Shown one piece after another: positions 1 through 8,217 of a DNA stretch of 64,000 bases. Each line of letters opens with the position of its first letter. Within the stretch, counting starts at the first letter, position 1. The DNA is taken from assembly GCF_037991315.1 (NCBI RefSeq), contig NZ_CP150300.1:4526001-4590000 (forward strand). The letters are read 5' to 3'. The position numbers were made by a program, and so were the translations under genes. This DNA is from Paenibacillus sp. FSL H8-0079. GTDB lineage: Bacteria > Bacillota > Bacilli > Paenibacillales > Paenibacillaceae. The notes beneath the pieces are model-generated. The model saw only the letters and a program-made list of their open reading frames with translations, ran no database searches and was not told where the DNA came from.

Positions 1-555
1 CTGCTGATCTCCCTGCTTCGTGCTGAAGCCGAAAATCCGGATGGCAAGTTCCGGGGATACGAGTTGTATCTCGGACGTCTTGCTACTTTTCTAACCATTG
101 GATTGCTTCAGGCGGTATGCGTCACCCTGGGAGATATCTTAATCCTGGGTACTTACGTCGCAGATAAACTGTGGTTTGTCCTGTTTGCCATGCTGGTGAG
201 TGCCGTATTTGTCACCATAACGTACACTCTGCTATCCGTATTTGGGAATATCGGAAAAGGGATAGCCATTATCTTCATGGTGTTCCAGTTCTCCAGCTCG
301 GGCGGTACGTTCCCGATCAGCATGACATCACCCTTTTTCCAAGCATTGAATCCGTTCATGCCCTTCACATATGCGATTAGCCTGCTGCGTGAGTCGGTCG
401 GCGGCATCTTGTGGTCTACTGCCATCAAAGATATTCTGTGGTTATGTATGTTCATCGCGCTGAGCCTCATCATTGCCCTTGCTTTGAAACGACCACTAAG
501 CAGTCTCACCAAACGTTCAGCCGAGAATGCCAAGAAGACCAAGATTATTGCTTAA
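1..555 (+). CDS. YhgE/Pip-type membrane protein, C-terminal fragment
   Basis: The reading frame is open from base 1 to the stop at 553-555, so the gene is truncated by the window edge and only about 184 C-terminal residues remain. It shows about four hydrophobic segments and the loop SSSGGTFPI followed by LNPFMPFTYAISLLRE, which is typical of the ABC-2-like membrane domain at the end of YhgE/Pip (phage-infection-protein-like) proteins. In Firmicutes these are large integral membrane proteins of export type; the substrate cannot be told from here. The frame ends in a lysine-rich tail and runs convergently into the next gene with a shared hairpin between them. Confidence 0.8.
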   Translation: MLISLLRAEAENPDGKFRGYELYLGRLATFLTIGLLQAVCVTLGDILILGTYVADKLWFVLFAMLVSAVFVTITYTLLSVFGNIGKGIAIIFMVFQFSSSGGTFPISMTSPFFQALNPFMPFTYAISLLRESVGGILWSTAIKDILWLCMFIALSLIIALALKRPLSSLTKRSAENAKKTKIIA

Positions 556-572
556 CTCATGTGCTAGATACA

Positions 573-621
573 AAACGAGATAAGGCCATTGGACTTTACA
601 TCCTATGGCCTTATCTCGTTT
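573..621. terminator. Bidirectional Rho-independent terminator
   Basis: A perfect 17-bp inverted repeat (AAACGAGATAAGGCCAT at 573-589 and its complement at 605-621) with a 15-nt loop lies between the convergent YhgE-type gene and the minus-strand gene ending at 647. The stem starts and ends in A/T, giving short T tracts either way. Confidence 0.8.
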
Positions 622-646
622 CCCTATATGAATCGATACATTTTGA

Positions 647-1951
647 TTATTTCACTGAGCGTTCCTGTTCCAACTGATCATAGGATTGCTTGATTGTTGT
701 TAATGTTTCTACATGGCGATAGATGTTGTTACTTGCCGTAACGATAACACATAACATGATCAAACCTATAACTACTTTTTTCCCCAATCCTCGACGGAGG
801 CCGATAACGAAACCCCCACCCAACAGGAAGAACGCAAACAGATAATGTCCCGCATACAGGTACATATCATATTGAAATACAGCCAGACCGAAACCCACGA
901 CGACATGAAGCAAAAAGGCAAACAGAATATATGGCACAAGGGTCCACACTTCACGTTCACGAATGCCCTTAATGAAGCCTATGAGTGCCAGCAGCAAAAT
1001 AAAGATCCCCGTAATCTGCACATAGATTGGATTGGATCGAGACAGATCCGTAACAAAGGCTGCCATGCCTGGGTCCAGTAAATGCATCTTCGGTGTCAGC
1101 ATCGGATTGATGGTTAACATGTTTAATGCTTTCCAGTGAACTGCAAATTGGAATGGTGTTGCATAACTGGTCCCGCCATTTTGAATGCCCAACAGCCAGT
1201 TACTAACCCAGCTACGACCTCCGAATGCAACATACTGAACGCCTGTGAATACGGCAATGATTACAACTGCCAGTGCCATGATTCCAATGTACTTTTTCAA
1301 ATTCGCCTTATTACGCCATCCATGCATATTGATGAATGTCGCAGCTGCAAACGGTACGATATTCGTCGAGGTTAGTCCGAAGTTAATCGATGCAAGTAAC
1401 GCATTGGGTGAATAACGTACGTCCTGACGCTCACGAGTATACTGCATGTAAACCACCGAGAACAGGATAACGAACTGTACATACGGATATGAGTCCGGAA
1501 TCAATGCGGTATACATTAAATAGGAACTGAAACCAAACAACAAAGCGAAAAGCAGCGGTGCGATGGTCGGCTTGTCTTCTTTTTGACTCAGAAACAGATA
1601 CGCCAGCACCACCGAACCCGCATTCACCAACGATTGCAGGATTAGAAAGAACCAGTTGCCTCCCAGCAGCTTCGCTACAGCCGCAAGAGTAACTGCAAGA
1701 AAGGAAATCAGCGGATGAATAACAGAAGAACTGTTGTCGCCGTAATACATTGAGGGATCAAAGTTGAATAAGTTGATTGGGAACAGCGTCGTATTAAATG
1801 GGGTATACGTCCCAAGCATATCTGCATTATTTTCAATGTACAGAACATACGAGCCGTTCATTAAACCATAGAATAGAGCAAATCCCGCAAACAGGTAAAA
1901 AGCTGTCCAATTGGCTCTGCGATTATAAAATAAGTGATCTAAAAAGTTCAT
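647..1951 (-). CDS. Polytopic membrane protein, GT-C glycosyltransferase-like
   Basis: This encodes 434 residues with about eleven hydrophobic spans and an ATG start. An acidic, extracytoplasmic-looking first loop (IENNADML, residues 39-46) follows the first membrane span, as in GT-C enzymes that take sugar from a polyprenyl-phosphate donor. I recognise no named family with certainty, so the glycosyltransferase call is inferred from topology and from its position as the last gene of an operon with a UbiA-type prenyl-phosphate phosphoribosyltransferase, a HAD phosphatase and two flippase-like proteins. The gap to the preceding gene is 78 nt. An alternative is an O-antigen-polymerase-like protein. 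The gene is read toward the shared terminator at 573-621. Confidence 0.55.
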   Translation of the reverse strand: MNFLDHLFYNRRANWTAFYLFAGFALFYGLMNGSYVLYIENNADMLGTYTPFNTTLFPINLFNFDPSMYYGDNSSSVIHPLISFLAVTLAAVAKLLGGNWFFLILQSLVNAGSVVLAYLFLSQKEDKPTIAPLLFALLFGFSSYLMYTALIPDSYPYVQFVILFSVVYMQYTRERQDVRYSPNALLASINFGLTSTNIVPFAAATFINMHGWRNKANLKKYIGIMALAVVIIAVFTGVQYVAFGGRSWVSNWLLGIQNGGTSYATPFQFAVHWKALNMLTINPMLTPKMHLLDPGMAAFVTDLSRSNPIYVQITGIFILLLALIGFIKGIREREVWTLVPYILFAFLLHVVVGFGLAVFQYDMYLYAGHYLFAFFLLGGGFVIGLRRGLGKKVVIGLIMLCVIVTASNNIYRHVETLTTIKQSYDQLEQERSVK

Positions 1952-2029
1952 GCTTTCATTTCACATCCAATAAATTTTATAAAAAAACTATATAACTTGA
2001 GTGCTCATGTAAATAATCTTTAGTTCACC

Positions 2030-2350
2030 TTAAAACACCAATAAACATAGGCCACCCATAATACATGCCACACCTATCCAGCGTAAAGGACCCACCATCT
2101 CCTTAAATACCAACCGCGCGATGATGAGAGTCCAGACATATGTTAATGCATTGGCAGGTAGTACAACAGTTAATGGAAGAAACTTCAACAATACAATATT
2201 CAACAATGCACCTGTCCCATAGAATCCGAGTCCCATGAGCACATGTAGGCGATTGCGACTTGTCGCATAAGCTTTCAATCCGGCCCCGCCCAATGCACCG
2301 CACAACGTCATAACAATTAGCACAGCAACCATCCAGCTATCGATCAACAC
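2030..2350 (-). CDS. EamA/SMR-like half transporter, second subunit
   Basis: This is a 106-residue protein with four predicted membrane spans, the size of an SMR or ArnE/ArnF subunit. The C-terminal part (TYVWTLIIARLVFKE, then a final GGLCLLVF) has the pattern of the last helices of EamA/DMT domains. The GTG start is supported by GGGGTG ten bases upstream, and the gene overlaps its upstream partner by 14 nt, so the two are translationally coupled. Small DMT proteins in pairs often form heterodimers; ArnE/ArnF flip a polyprenyl-phosphate aminosugar. With a prenyl-phosphate pentose synthase upstream, a lipid-sugar flippase role is inferred. Confidence 0.7.
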   Translation of the reverse strand: MLIDSWMVAVLIVMTLCGALGGAGLKAYATSRNRLHVLMGLGFYGTGALLNIVLLKFLPLTVVLPANALTYVWTLIIARLVFKEMVGPLRWIGVACIMGGLCLLVF

Positions 2351-2666
2351 TGGTTAATGTCACCCCAATTCCAAGCAACACGACTGCTGTCAGCTTCTGC
2401 ACCGTAATTTCTTCCCCGAGCAAGAAATATCCATAGATTAAGGCAAATACGTAACTGGCACACATCAGCGGATAAGCAACAGAGAGTTTTTCCAGAGCAA
2501 AAGCTTTGATCATCAAGATCGCTCCAACTCCATAACATAGAAAACCAACACCCAGGTAGATCCACTCGGTTAGTCCCCATTTCCAGAACAATTGACCCGT
2601 TGCTGTCAGAAATGCGGAGACGAGCATCAACCATTTACCAGTATGACGTGACTTTATTTCCCCCAC
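2337..2666 (-). CDS. EamA/SMR-like half transporter, first subunit
   Basis: This is a 109-residue protein with four membrane spans. It carries GQLFWKWG near residue 24, the GQ-x-x-x-K motif seen in ArnE/ArnF-type small DMT proteins, and SVAYPLMCASYVFALIYGYFLLGEE-like final helices cut here to SVAYPLMCASYVF. The GTG start is supported by GGAGG seven bases upstream. It overlaps the preceding HAD gene by 13 nt and the following EamA gene by 14 nt. It probably forms a heterodimer with that partner. The membrane-embedded Glu of drug-exporting SMR proteins is not visible in helix 1, which argues against simple multidrug efflux. Confidence 0.7.
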   Translation of the reverse strand: MGEIKSRHTGKWLMLVSAFLTATGQLFWKWGLTEWIYLGVGFLCYGVGAILMIKAFALEKLSVAYPLMCASYVFALIYGYFLLGEEITVQKLTAVVLLGIGVTLTSVDR

Positions 2667-3286
2667 GTTAATGCCTCCATGTCCGGAACACGCTTGTTAA
2701 TAAAGTATCGTTGACTTACAAGTTGCATGACTGGAAGGTCGGATAAGGAGTCCGAGTAGGAACATGACTGGTCATAATCAATGACCATATTCTTCTCACT
2801 CAGATAAGCCTGAATTCGGCGTACCTTCTCTTCCCCTTTGCAATTGCTGCCATCAACTCTGCATGTGTAACCATTCTCATGACGGACAAGTTCAGTTCCA
2901 ATTACATGATCCACCCAGGGAAAATTATTAAAGTATTTCATATAGGCATGCGGAGATGCAGTTACTAGCAAGACATGATACCCTGCTTCTTTGCGATGTT
3001 GCATCTCTACACTGGCCTCTGCAAAAATGGACGTACGCAAGCGAGTATCAAAGAAATGTTCGAGATCTTTTTCAGACATACGCTCAATTTCTTGAAAGTA
3101 GGATCGTTTGACTTGTTCAACCGTCATAAAGCCTGCCTTGAATAACACGGTATGTAATGCAATGACAGGTAATCTCCATACCTGCCACGGGTAACGGCGA
3201 ACACCGTAATGCACAAATTGAAACATGGAATCACTACGTATGATCGTTTTATCAATATCAAAAATTGCGACTTTCGTGCTTTTCAC
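2654..3286 (-). CDS. HAD-IB family phosphatase
   Basis: This 210-residue cytoplasmic protein has all the HAD motifs: motif I FDIDKT (residues 9-14, nucleophile and acid Asp), motif II with VTAS around residue 108, a basic motif III, and motif IV YSDSLSDLP near residue 178. The long helical insertion after motif I fits subclass IB (SerB/CicA-like). The GTG start has GGGGG six bases upstream. In the mycobacterial decaprenyl-phospho-ribose pathway the phosphoribosyl product must lose its 5-phosphate, a step attributed to a PAP2-type enzyme (Rv3807c). This HAD enzyme, 18 nt downstream of the synthase gene, is a plausible replacement. That role is inference. Confidence 0.75.
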   Translation of the reverse strand: MKSTKVAIFDIDKTIIRSDSMFQFVHYGVRRYPWQVWRLPVIALHTVLFKAGFMTVEQVKRSYFQEIERMSEKDLEHFFDTRLRTSIFAEASVEMQHRKEAGYHVLLVTASPHAYMKYFNNFPWVDHVIGTELVRHENGYTCRVDGSNCKGEEKVRRIQAYLSEKNMVIDYDQSCSYSDSLSDLPVMQLVSQRYFINKRVPDMEALTWGK

Positions 3287-3304
3287 CCTGATCCCCCTCA
3301 GCCT

Positions 3305-4219
3305 TTATTCAAAGATTGCAAAGATTGTAATAACACTTATCACATACAACATCACCGTAATTAATATAGGCTTGTCCTCAAACAGCACACGATCGGGCGA
3401 ACCTCCCTGATTCTTCATATGGATCAGATACAGGTAACGGAACATGCCGTAAATGACCAATGGAATCGTCCACATCAGATGGATGGACCGATCTGAAGTG
3501 AATGTGAACAGCGAATAACTGATAATCGTAGCTGTGGTCACAATCGTATTGAATTGATCCAGCAACGTAACGGAGTAGTTATCCAAAACCTTACGGTGTG
3601 ATCCCGTGTTTCCTTCCAGCAAAGTAAGTTCATTTCTTCTTTTGCCAATGGCCAGAAACAACGACAACAACATCGTACAGATCAAAAACCACGGCGTGAA
3701 TGGCACATGGATCAGCACACCGCCTGCAATCGCGCGAAGTACAAAGCCGGCTGCAATGGTCATCATATCCAGGATAACGAGATGTTTCAGTACAAATGAA
3801 TACGAGACATTCAACAGGAAGTAGACGATACATAACACCCCGAATAGAGGGTTCATCATGAAGGCCGTTCCTACGGAAAGGATTAATAGAATAATGCCAA
3901 ACAACAAAGCATGACTCGGATTCACCTGCCCAGAAGCCATAGGACGATACTTTTTCACCGGATGCTGTCGATCCCTGTCCCGGTCTACAAAGTCATTTAA
4001 AATATACACACAGCCTGCAACAAGGCTAAATAGAATAAAACCAAGCAACGTCGCAAGAATGGTTTCAGTCCGAATCTCCTCAAAAGAGAATAGTAACGCA
4101 GCAAATAACAGCAGATTTTTAGTCCACTGTTTGGGTCTTAACAATCTGACTAATCCTGACACTGTACTACCTGTTCCTGTAGCCGGTGAGGACACCGTAC
4201 TGGTTCGTGATGATAACAA
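3305..4219 (-). CDS. Polyprenyl-phosphate phosphoribosyltransferase, UbiA superfamily
   Basis: This 304-residue integral membrane protein has about eight to nine spans and the UbiA magnesium-binding motif NDFVDRDRD (around residues 75-83), followed by HPVKKYRPMASG. The later loop AIGKRRNELTLL with HRKVLDNYS resembles the decaprenyl-phosphate phosphoribosyltransferase (DPPR synthase, Rv3806c) branch rather than menaquinone or heme enzymes. That reaction joins PRPP to a polyprenyl phosphate. The start is TTG, chosen because GAAGGGAG lies at 8-nt spacing; no early ATG fits. It is the first gene of a five-gene operon with its own promoter. The substrate lipid would be undecaprenyl-type in this organism, which is inference. 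Confidence 0.75.
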   Translation of the reverse strand: MLSSRTSTVSSPATGTGSTVSGLVRLLRPKQWTKNLLLFAALLFSFEEIRTETILATLLGFILFSLVAGCVYILNDFVDRDRDRQHPVKKYRPMASGQVNPSHALLFGIILLILSVGTAFMMNPLFGVLCIVYFLLNVSYSFVLKHLVILDMMTIAAGFVLRAIAGGVLIHVPFTPWFLICTMLLSLFLAIGKRRNELTLLEGNTGSHRKVLDNYSVTLLDQFNTIVTTATIISYSLFTFTSDRSIHLMWTIPLVIYGMFRYLYLIHMKNQGGSPDRVLFEDKPILITVMLYVISVITIFAIFE

Positions 4220-4276
4220 TTGTAATAACTCCCTTCAACAACAACTTCTGTATATAACAAATAACGTAAAGATCTA

Positions 4277-4305
4277 ATCATATGTTGCTTGTATAATTTT
4301 GTAAA
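4277..4305 (-). promoter_or_regulatory. Sigma-A promoter of the UbiA operon
   Basis: On the minus strand TTTACA (4300-4305) is separated by exactly 17 nt from TATGAT (4277-4282), about 50 nt before the TTG start. It is the only good promoter seen for the five-gene unit. Confidence 0.6.
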
Positions 4306-4337
4306 GGGAGTAAATTAAAAAAATCTAATATGGGCAT

Positions 4338-4368
4338 AAAAAAAGAGACCGTTTCCGGTCTCTTTTTT
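4338..4368 (-). terminator. Terminator downstream of dapL
   Basis: A 13-bp stem (AAAAAAGAGACCG at 4339-4351 and its complement at 4356-4368) with a TTTC loop gives a minus-strand hairpin followed by a T run, 30 nt after the dapL stop. It separates dapL from the UbiA operon. Confidence 0.85.
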
Positions 4369-4398
4369 AGTACGTAATTAAACTATTGGGTAATGCGA

Positions 4399-5652
4399 TT
4401 AAAATTCAAATTGTACGTCGCTCAAACGACGTTTGATCTCAGCGATAACACGTTTCTCTTCCTCTTCACCCTTAGCTTCAAAGGTAACGGAGAAACGAAC
4501 AAAGTTACCTGCATCATCCCAAGGTACGGACGAGATCAGTTTCTCACGGATCAGGAATTGGGAGAAATCTTCGCCGGATTCGAAGCGACGTCCGCCAACC
4601 ACACCTTTTGGTGCTTCAACATACAGGAAGAAGGAACCTTTAGGTTTTTCAGCCTGGAAGCCCAGTTCGTTCAGTGCGGCAACGAGCATGTCGTGACGAC
4701 GGGAATATTTCTCTGCAATCTTTTCGGTGATCTCAGGGTGATTCAATCCATAAGCAGCTGCCTTTTGAATCGCGATGAACTGACCAGAGTCATTGTTGTC
4801 CTTTACGTCGCTGAATGCTTTGACTACAAGCGGGTTACCCGCTACGAATCCGATTCTCCAACCCGTCATGTTGTAGGACTTGGACAGAGAGTGCAACTCT
4901 ACGCCGACATCCTTCGCACCAGGTACCGACAGGAAGCTGAACGGTTTTTTGCCATCGTACGTCAATGCTGCATAAGGAGCATCATGGACAACGACTACAT
5001 TGTATTTCTTCGCCCACTCCACGACTTCAGTGAAGAATTCCACTGTGGCACTTGCGCCAGTCGGATTGTTCGGATAGTTCAGGTAAAGCAACTTCGCACG
5101 TTTTGCGATGTCTTCCGGAATAGCTGTCAGATCAGGCAAGAAATTGTTTTCCTTCGTCAACTGAATGTTGAACACTTCTCCGCCCAGATACTTGGTATGT
5201 GTACCCATAACCGGGTAACCTGGAACGGTCATGATGGTCACATCACCCGGATTGATAAAGCATGAAGGCATCATCGCCAAAGCCGGCTTGGAACCAATGG
5301 AGTGCACGATTTCGGTATCTGCATCGATACCTTCTACGTTGAATACGTTTTTCAGGTAGGACGCAGCAGCAGTCTTGAATTCAGGAATACCATTATCGGC
5401 ATAACCACGGTTCTCAGGTCTGGAAGCTTCTTCTGCAAGTGCAGCTACAATGCCTGCATCCGCCATTTCGTCTGGTTCACCTACACCAAGGTCAATCAGT
5501 TCCACATCGGGAAAATCTTTTTTGGCCGAAGCTTTGGCACGTTTGATTTTCTCGAATTTATAAATGTTCGTGTCTTTACCATAGTTGGAGCCACCGATAC
5601 GGTCGGCAAAATTAGTCTGAATGTAAGTTTCTTGATATTTATCGATACTCAT
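4399..5652 (-). CDS. dapL: LL-diaminopimelate aminotransferase
   Basis: This fold-type I PLP aminotransferase makes LL-2,6-diaminopimelate from tetrahydrodipicolinate in one transamination, feeding lysine and meso-diaminopimelate for peptidoglycan. The N-terminal IYKFEKIKRAK and DLGVGEPDE, the NYPNNPTGA motif, and the PLP lysine in SLSKSYNMTGWRIGF (Lys about residue 258) place it in the DapL-like group. The frame extends to an ATG at 5664, but GAGGAG directly abuts that codon, while it lies 12 nt before the ATG at 5652 (MSIDKYQ), so I use 5652 (417 residues). DapL fits the meso-DAP-type MurE in this window. A broader aminotransferase specificity cannot be excluded. Confidence 0.85.
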   Translation of the reverse strand: MSIDKYQETYIQTNFADRIGGSNYGKDTNIYKFEKIKRAKASAKKDFPDVELIDLGVGEPDEMADAGIVAALAEEASRPENRGYADNGIPEFKTAAASYLKNVFNVEGIDADTEIVHSIGSKPALAMMPSCFINPGDVTIMTVPGYPVMGTHTKYLGGEVFNIQLTKENNFLPDLTAIPEDIAKRAKLLYLNYPNNPTGASATVEFFTEVVEWAKKYNVVVVHDAPYAALTYDGKKPFSFLSVPGAKDVGVELHSLSKSYNMTGWRIGFVAGNPLVVKAFSDVKDNNDSGQFIAIQKAAAYGLNHPEITEKIAEKYSRRHDMLVAALNELGFQAEKPKGSFFLYVEAPKGVVGGRRFESGEDFSQFLIREKLISSVPWDDAGNFVRFSVTFEAKGEEEEKRVIAEIKRRLSDVQFEF

Positions 5653-5762
5653 AACGTTGTTCATCTCCTCATTTGACGCAAATTTCTACACTTTAATATG
5701 AAGCATTTGCGTGATCAAAGCCATGGACAAAGTATCCGAACATTTGTACTTTCTTGGAGCTG

Positions 5763-6725
5763 TTAACGACTGCGTAGCGAAGCAAGCACGTCTTCCATAT
5801 CCTGCGGAATCGGAGCTGAAAATTCAAGGTATTCTCCCGTTGTTGGATGCACAAATCCAAGAATGGCCGCATGAAGAGCCTGTCCTTGCATTTTGATGCC
5901 TTTATTCCGTCCATAAGTTGGATCTCCTACAAGCGGGTGACCGATAAATTTCATGTGAACCCGGATCTGGTGGGTACGTCCTGTCTCCAGTTTCAATTCC
6001 AGCAAGGTATAGTCATTGATGCGCTCTGAAACGGTAAAATGCGTAACGGCATGTTTACTGTTGCGTTCCGTGACTGTATACATTTTGCGATCATTAGTAT
6101 CGCGTCCAATCGGTGCATCAACGGTCCCTTGATCATGATTAAGATGACCATGAACGAGCGCAATATACCGTCTGTTCACCGTATGGTCTTTCAACTGCGC
6201 AGCCAATGACGAATGCGCACGATCGTTCTTGGCAGCCATAATTAGGCCGGAAGTATCCTTATCGATGCGATGCACAATACCCGGGCGCAACTCTCCATTG
6301 ATACCCGAAAGGTCTTTGCAGTGGTACATGAGTGCATTGACGAGTGTTCCAGACGTATGTCCTGGTGCAGGGTGCACTACAAGACCACGCTGTTTGTTGA
6401 TCACGATCAGGTCGCTATCTTCATATACCACTTCCAGCGGAATATCTTCGGCAATGATCTCGACGGCAGCCGGTTCAGGAATCTGTAGTACAATCAGATC
6501 ACCTTCGGATAACTTGGCATTGGCTTTGACTACAGCACCATTTACCGTAACCATCCCGTCTCCGATCCACAATTGAACTTGGGAGCGAGATACGTTATCC
6601 ACAGCTTCCGTAATATATTTGTCAATTCGTTCTTTCTTATGTTCAGCGGCAACGGTCCATTCCATACGCTCATTGCCATTCATTAGTTCTTCGTCGTTGA
6701 TCTGTTCCTCATTCGGATTACTCAT
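5763..6725 (-). CDS. rluD: 23S rRNA pseudouridine synthase, RluD family
   Basis: This protein isomerises uridines in large-subunit rRNA (family knowledge: RluD targets helix 69). An N-terminal S4 RNA-binding domain (RIDKYITEAVDNVSRSQVQ) precedes the catalytic domain with GIVHRIDKDTSGL, which holds the catalytic Asp, and ends with LETGRTHQIRVH and HPLVGDPTYG. The frame is open to 6791, but GAAGGGA at 9-nt spacing selects the ATG at 6725 (MSNPNEEQ), giving 320 residues and an 8-nt overlap with lspA. The lspA-rluD order is the same as lspA-ylyB in Bacillus. It is probably transcribed with lspA. Confidence 0.9.
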   Translation of the reverse strand: MSNPNEEQINDEELMNGNERMEWTVAAEHKKERIDKYITEAVDNVSRSQVQLWIGDGMVTVNGAVVKANAKLSEGDLIVLQIPEPAAVEIIAEDIPLEVVYEDSDLIVINKQRGLVVHPAPGHTSGTLVNALMYHCKDLSGINGELRPGIVHRIDKDTSGLIMAAKNDRAHSSLAAQLKDHTVNRRYIALVHGHLNHDQGTVDAPIGRDTNDRKMYTVTERNSKHAVTHFTVSERINDYTLLELKLETGRTHQIRVHMKFIGHPLVGDPTYGRNKGIKMQGQALHAAILGFVHPTTGEYLEFSAPIPQDMEDVLASLRSR

Positions 6726-7212
6726 GGTGTTCATTCCCTTCAATCTTCGCGGCTGCTTTTTCGCGCCGTCCTTCAAGCAACGTCTCCACAATGATCAACG
6801 CTACACCGATACAGATTGCCGAGTCGGCGATGTTGAAAATGGGAAACGTGTAACTTCCAAAATTAAGCTGTACAAAATCCACAACTTCTCCGGTCAGTGC
6901 CCGGTCAAGGAAGTTGCCAATTGCTCCACCGAGCACCAAGCTAAGCGCCACAGGCAGCAATTTGTGCGGGGTATCTTTTACCTTTTGCAAATACCAAATC
7001 AAGGCAACGACCACAATCACCGTAACCACAATAAAGAACCAACGCTGGTCTTGCAGAATGCCAAAAGCTGCACCTGAATTACGATGTGATGTGATGACAA
7101 AGAAATTGCCGATGACCGGAATTTCTTCTCTGAGTTCCATCCGGGTTGCAATCAGGAACTTGGTTCCCTGATCCAATAAAAATACGATAAAAGCGAGGAT
7201 ATAATACACCAC
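6718..7212 (-). CDS. lspA: Lipoprotein signal peptidase (signal peptidase II)
   Basis: This 164-residue membrane aspartyl protease cleaves signal peptides of prolipoproteins after diacylglyceryl transfer; the OppA and YlaJ-like lipoproteins here are likely clients. It has four membrane spans, the family boxes NSGAAFG (residues 45-51), GNFLDR with catalytic Asp103 and FNIADS with Asp130. The start is one of two consecutive GTG codons with GGAG about 12 nt upstream. It has its own extended -10 promoter and is coupled to rluD downstream. Confidence 0.93.
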   Translation of the reverse strand: MVYYILAFIVFLLDQGTKFLIATRMELREEIPVIGNFFVITSHRNSGAAFGILQDQRWFFIVVTVIVVVALIWYLQKVKDTPHKLLPVALSLVLGGAIGNFLDRALTGEVVDFVQLNFGSYTFPIFNIADSAICIGVALIIVETLLEGRREKAAAKIEGNEHHE

Positions 7213-7274
7213 GTTTGTTTGTCACTCCGTTCTTGTCTTTTCCAAACGATACCAGGCTTACGCCAGACTTGTTT

Positions 7275-7304
7275 ATTGTAGCACAGCTGTTTGGAAATCG
7301 TCCA
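7275..7304 (-). promoter_or_regulatory. Extended -10 promoter of lspA-rluD
   Basis: On the minus strand TGGACG (7299-7304), an 18-nt spacer and TACAAT (7275-7280) preceded by TGC form an extended -10 promoter about 60 nt before the lspA start. Confidence 0.5.
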
Positions 7305-7432
7305 CGACGCGCTACATCGCAATCCTCATGGCAAAAACGATAACATTTCCCTTCTGTAATCTTGCCCTTAATGGCACATCCTACAATAGAGTCAAAATCC
7401 GGATTCCAGACGAAAGCAGAAGGGGGAAAATC

Positions 7433-8170
7433 ATGTCACATTTCACTGCTAAACAACTACAATTTTTACGTTCCCAACTGATAACCGATAAGCGCGATAT
7501 TGAACATAGACTGTCGGAGAACGAACATTATGGCCTTGGAGACTCCCTCAAACTACAGACAGGTGAATTATCACCGATTGATAACCATCCTGGTGACATA
7601 GCCACCGAGGTGTATGAACGCGAGAAGGATATCTCCCTGCTGGAACACGATGAATTCCAATTGGAGCGTATCGATTCTGCACTGCACTCCATCGAAGAAG
7701 GACATTATGGTACTTGTGCGGTCTGCCAGCAACCCATCCCTTATGAACGTATGGAAGCCGTTCCCTACACGAAATATTGCAAAAAACACCAACCGGAAAC
7801 CGTTGTCTCCGAAAACCGTCCTGTCGAGGAAGAATTCCTTGCCCCCGCATTTGGACGAACGAGTCTGGATGAACGGGATGACCAAAATGGCTTCGATGGT
7901 GAGGACACCTGGCAGATTGTTGAGAGCTGGGGCACATCGAACTCACCAGCGATGGCTGAAGGACGTGATATCGACAGCTATGACGTTATGGCGATTGAAG
8001 CCACAGATGAAGTGGAAGGTTGCGTTGAAGCGTACGAAAGTTTTGTGGCAACGGATATCTACGGTCATGACGTCTCCATCGTACGCAATCGGCAATATCG
8101 CAAGTACCTGGAGAACCGTGAAGGCGATGGTCTGTTAGAAACGGATGTGGAGACGGATGACACGTTTTAA
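7433..8170 (+). CDS. DksA/TraR-type zinc finger protein, YteA/YlyA family
   Basis: This 245-residue protein has an N-terminal helical region (FTAKQLQFLRSQL) and a C4-type zinc finger (CAVCQQPIPYERM then YCKKHQ, around residues 96-122), which defines the YteA/DksA group found in spore formers, often listed as general-stress or sporulation proteins. The frame is open from 7328, but GAAGGGGG before the ATG at 7433 (MSHFTAK) fixes the start. The third region (residues 150-245) is acidic and without known motifs. Bacillus has ylyA between ileS and lspA; here the gene sits at the same place but on the opposite strand. Confidence 0.8.
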   Translation: MSHFTAKQLQFLRSQLITDKRDIEHRLSENEHYGLGDSLKLQTGELSPIDNHPGDIATEVYEREKDISLLEHDEFQLERIDSALHSIEEGHYGTCAVCQQPIPYERMEAVPYTKYCKKHQPETVVSENRPVEEEFLAPAFGRTSLDERDDQNGFDGEDTWQIVESWGTSNSPAMAEGRDIDSYDVMAIEATDEVEGCVEAYESFVATDIYGHDVSIVRNRQYRKYLENREGDGLLETDVETDDTF

Positions 8171-8217
8171 TTGCACTTGGATATCATTTGCTTCATTCGA
8201 TTTTTTCGCTTAATCGC

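Noticed and set aside
4393..5265. 290-codon open frame on the plus strand
   Set aside because: It is the antisense shadow of dapL, with no start signals and no family motifs.
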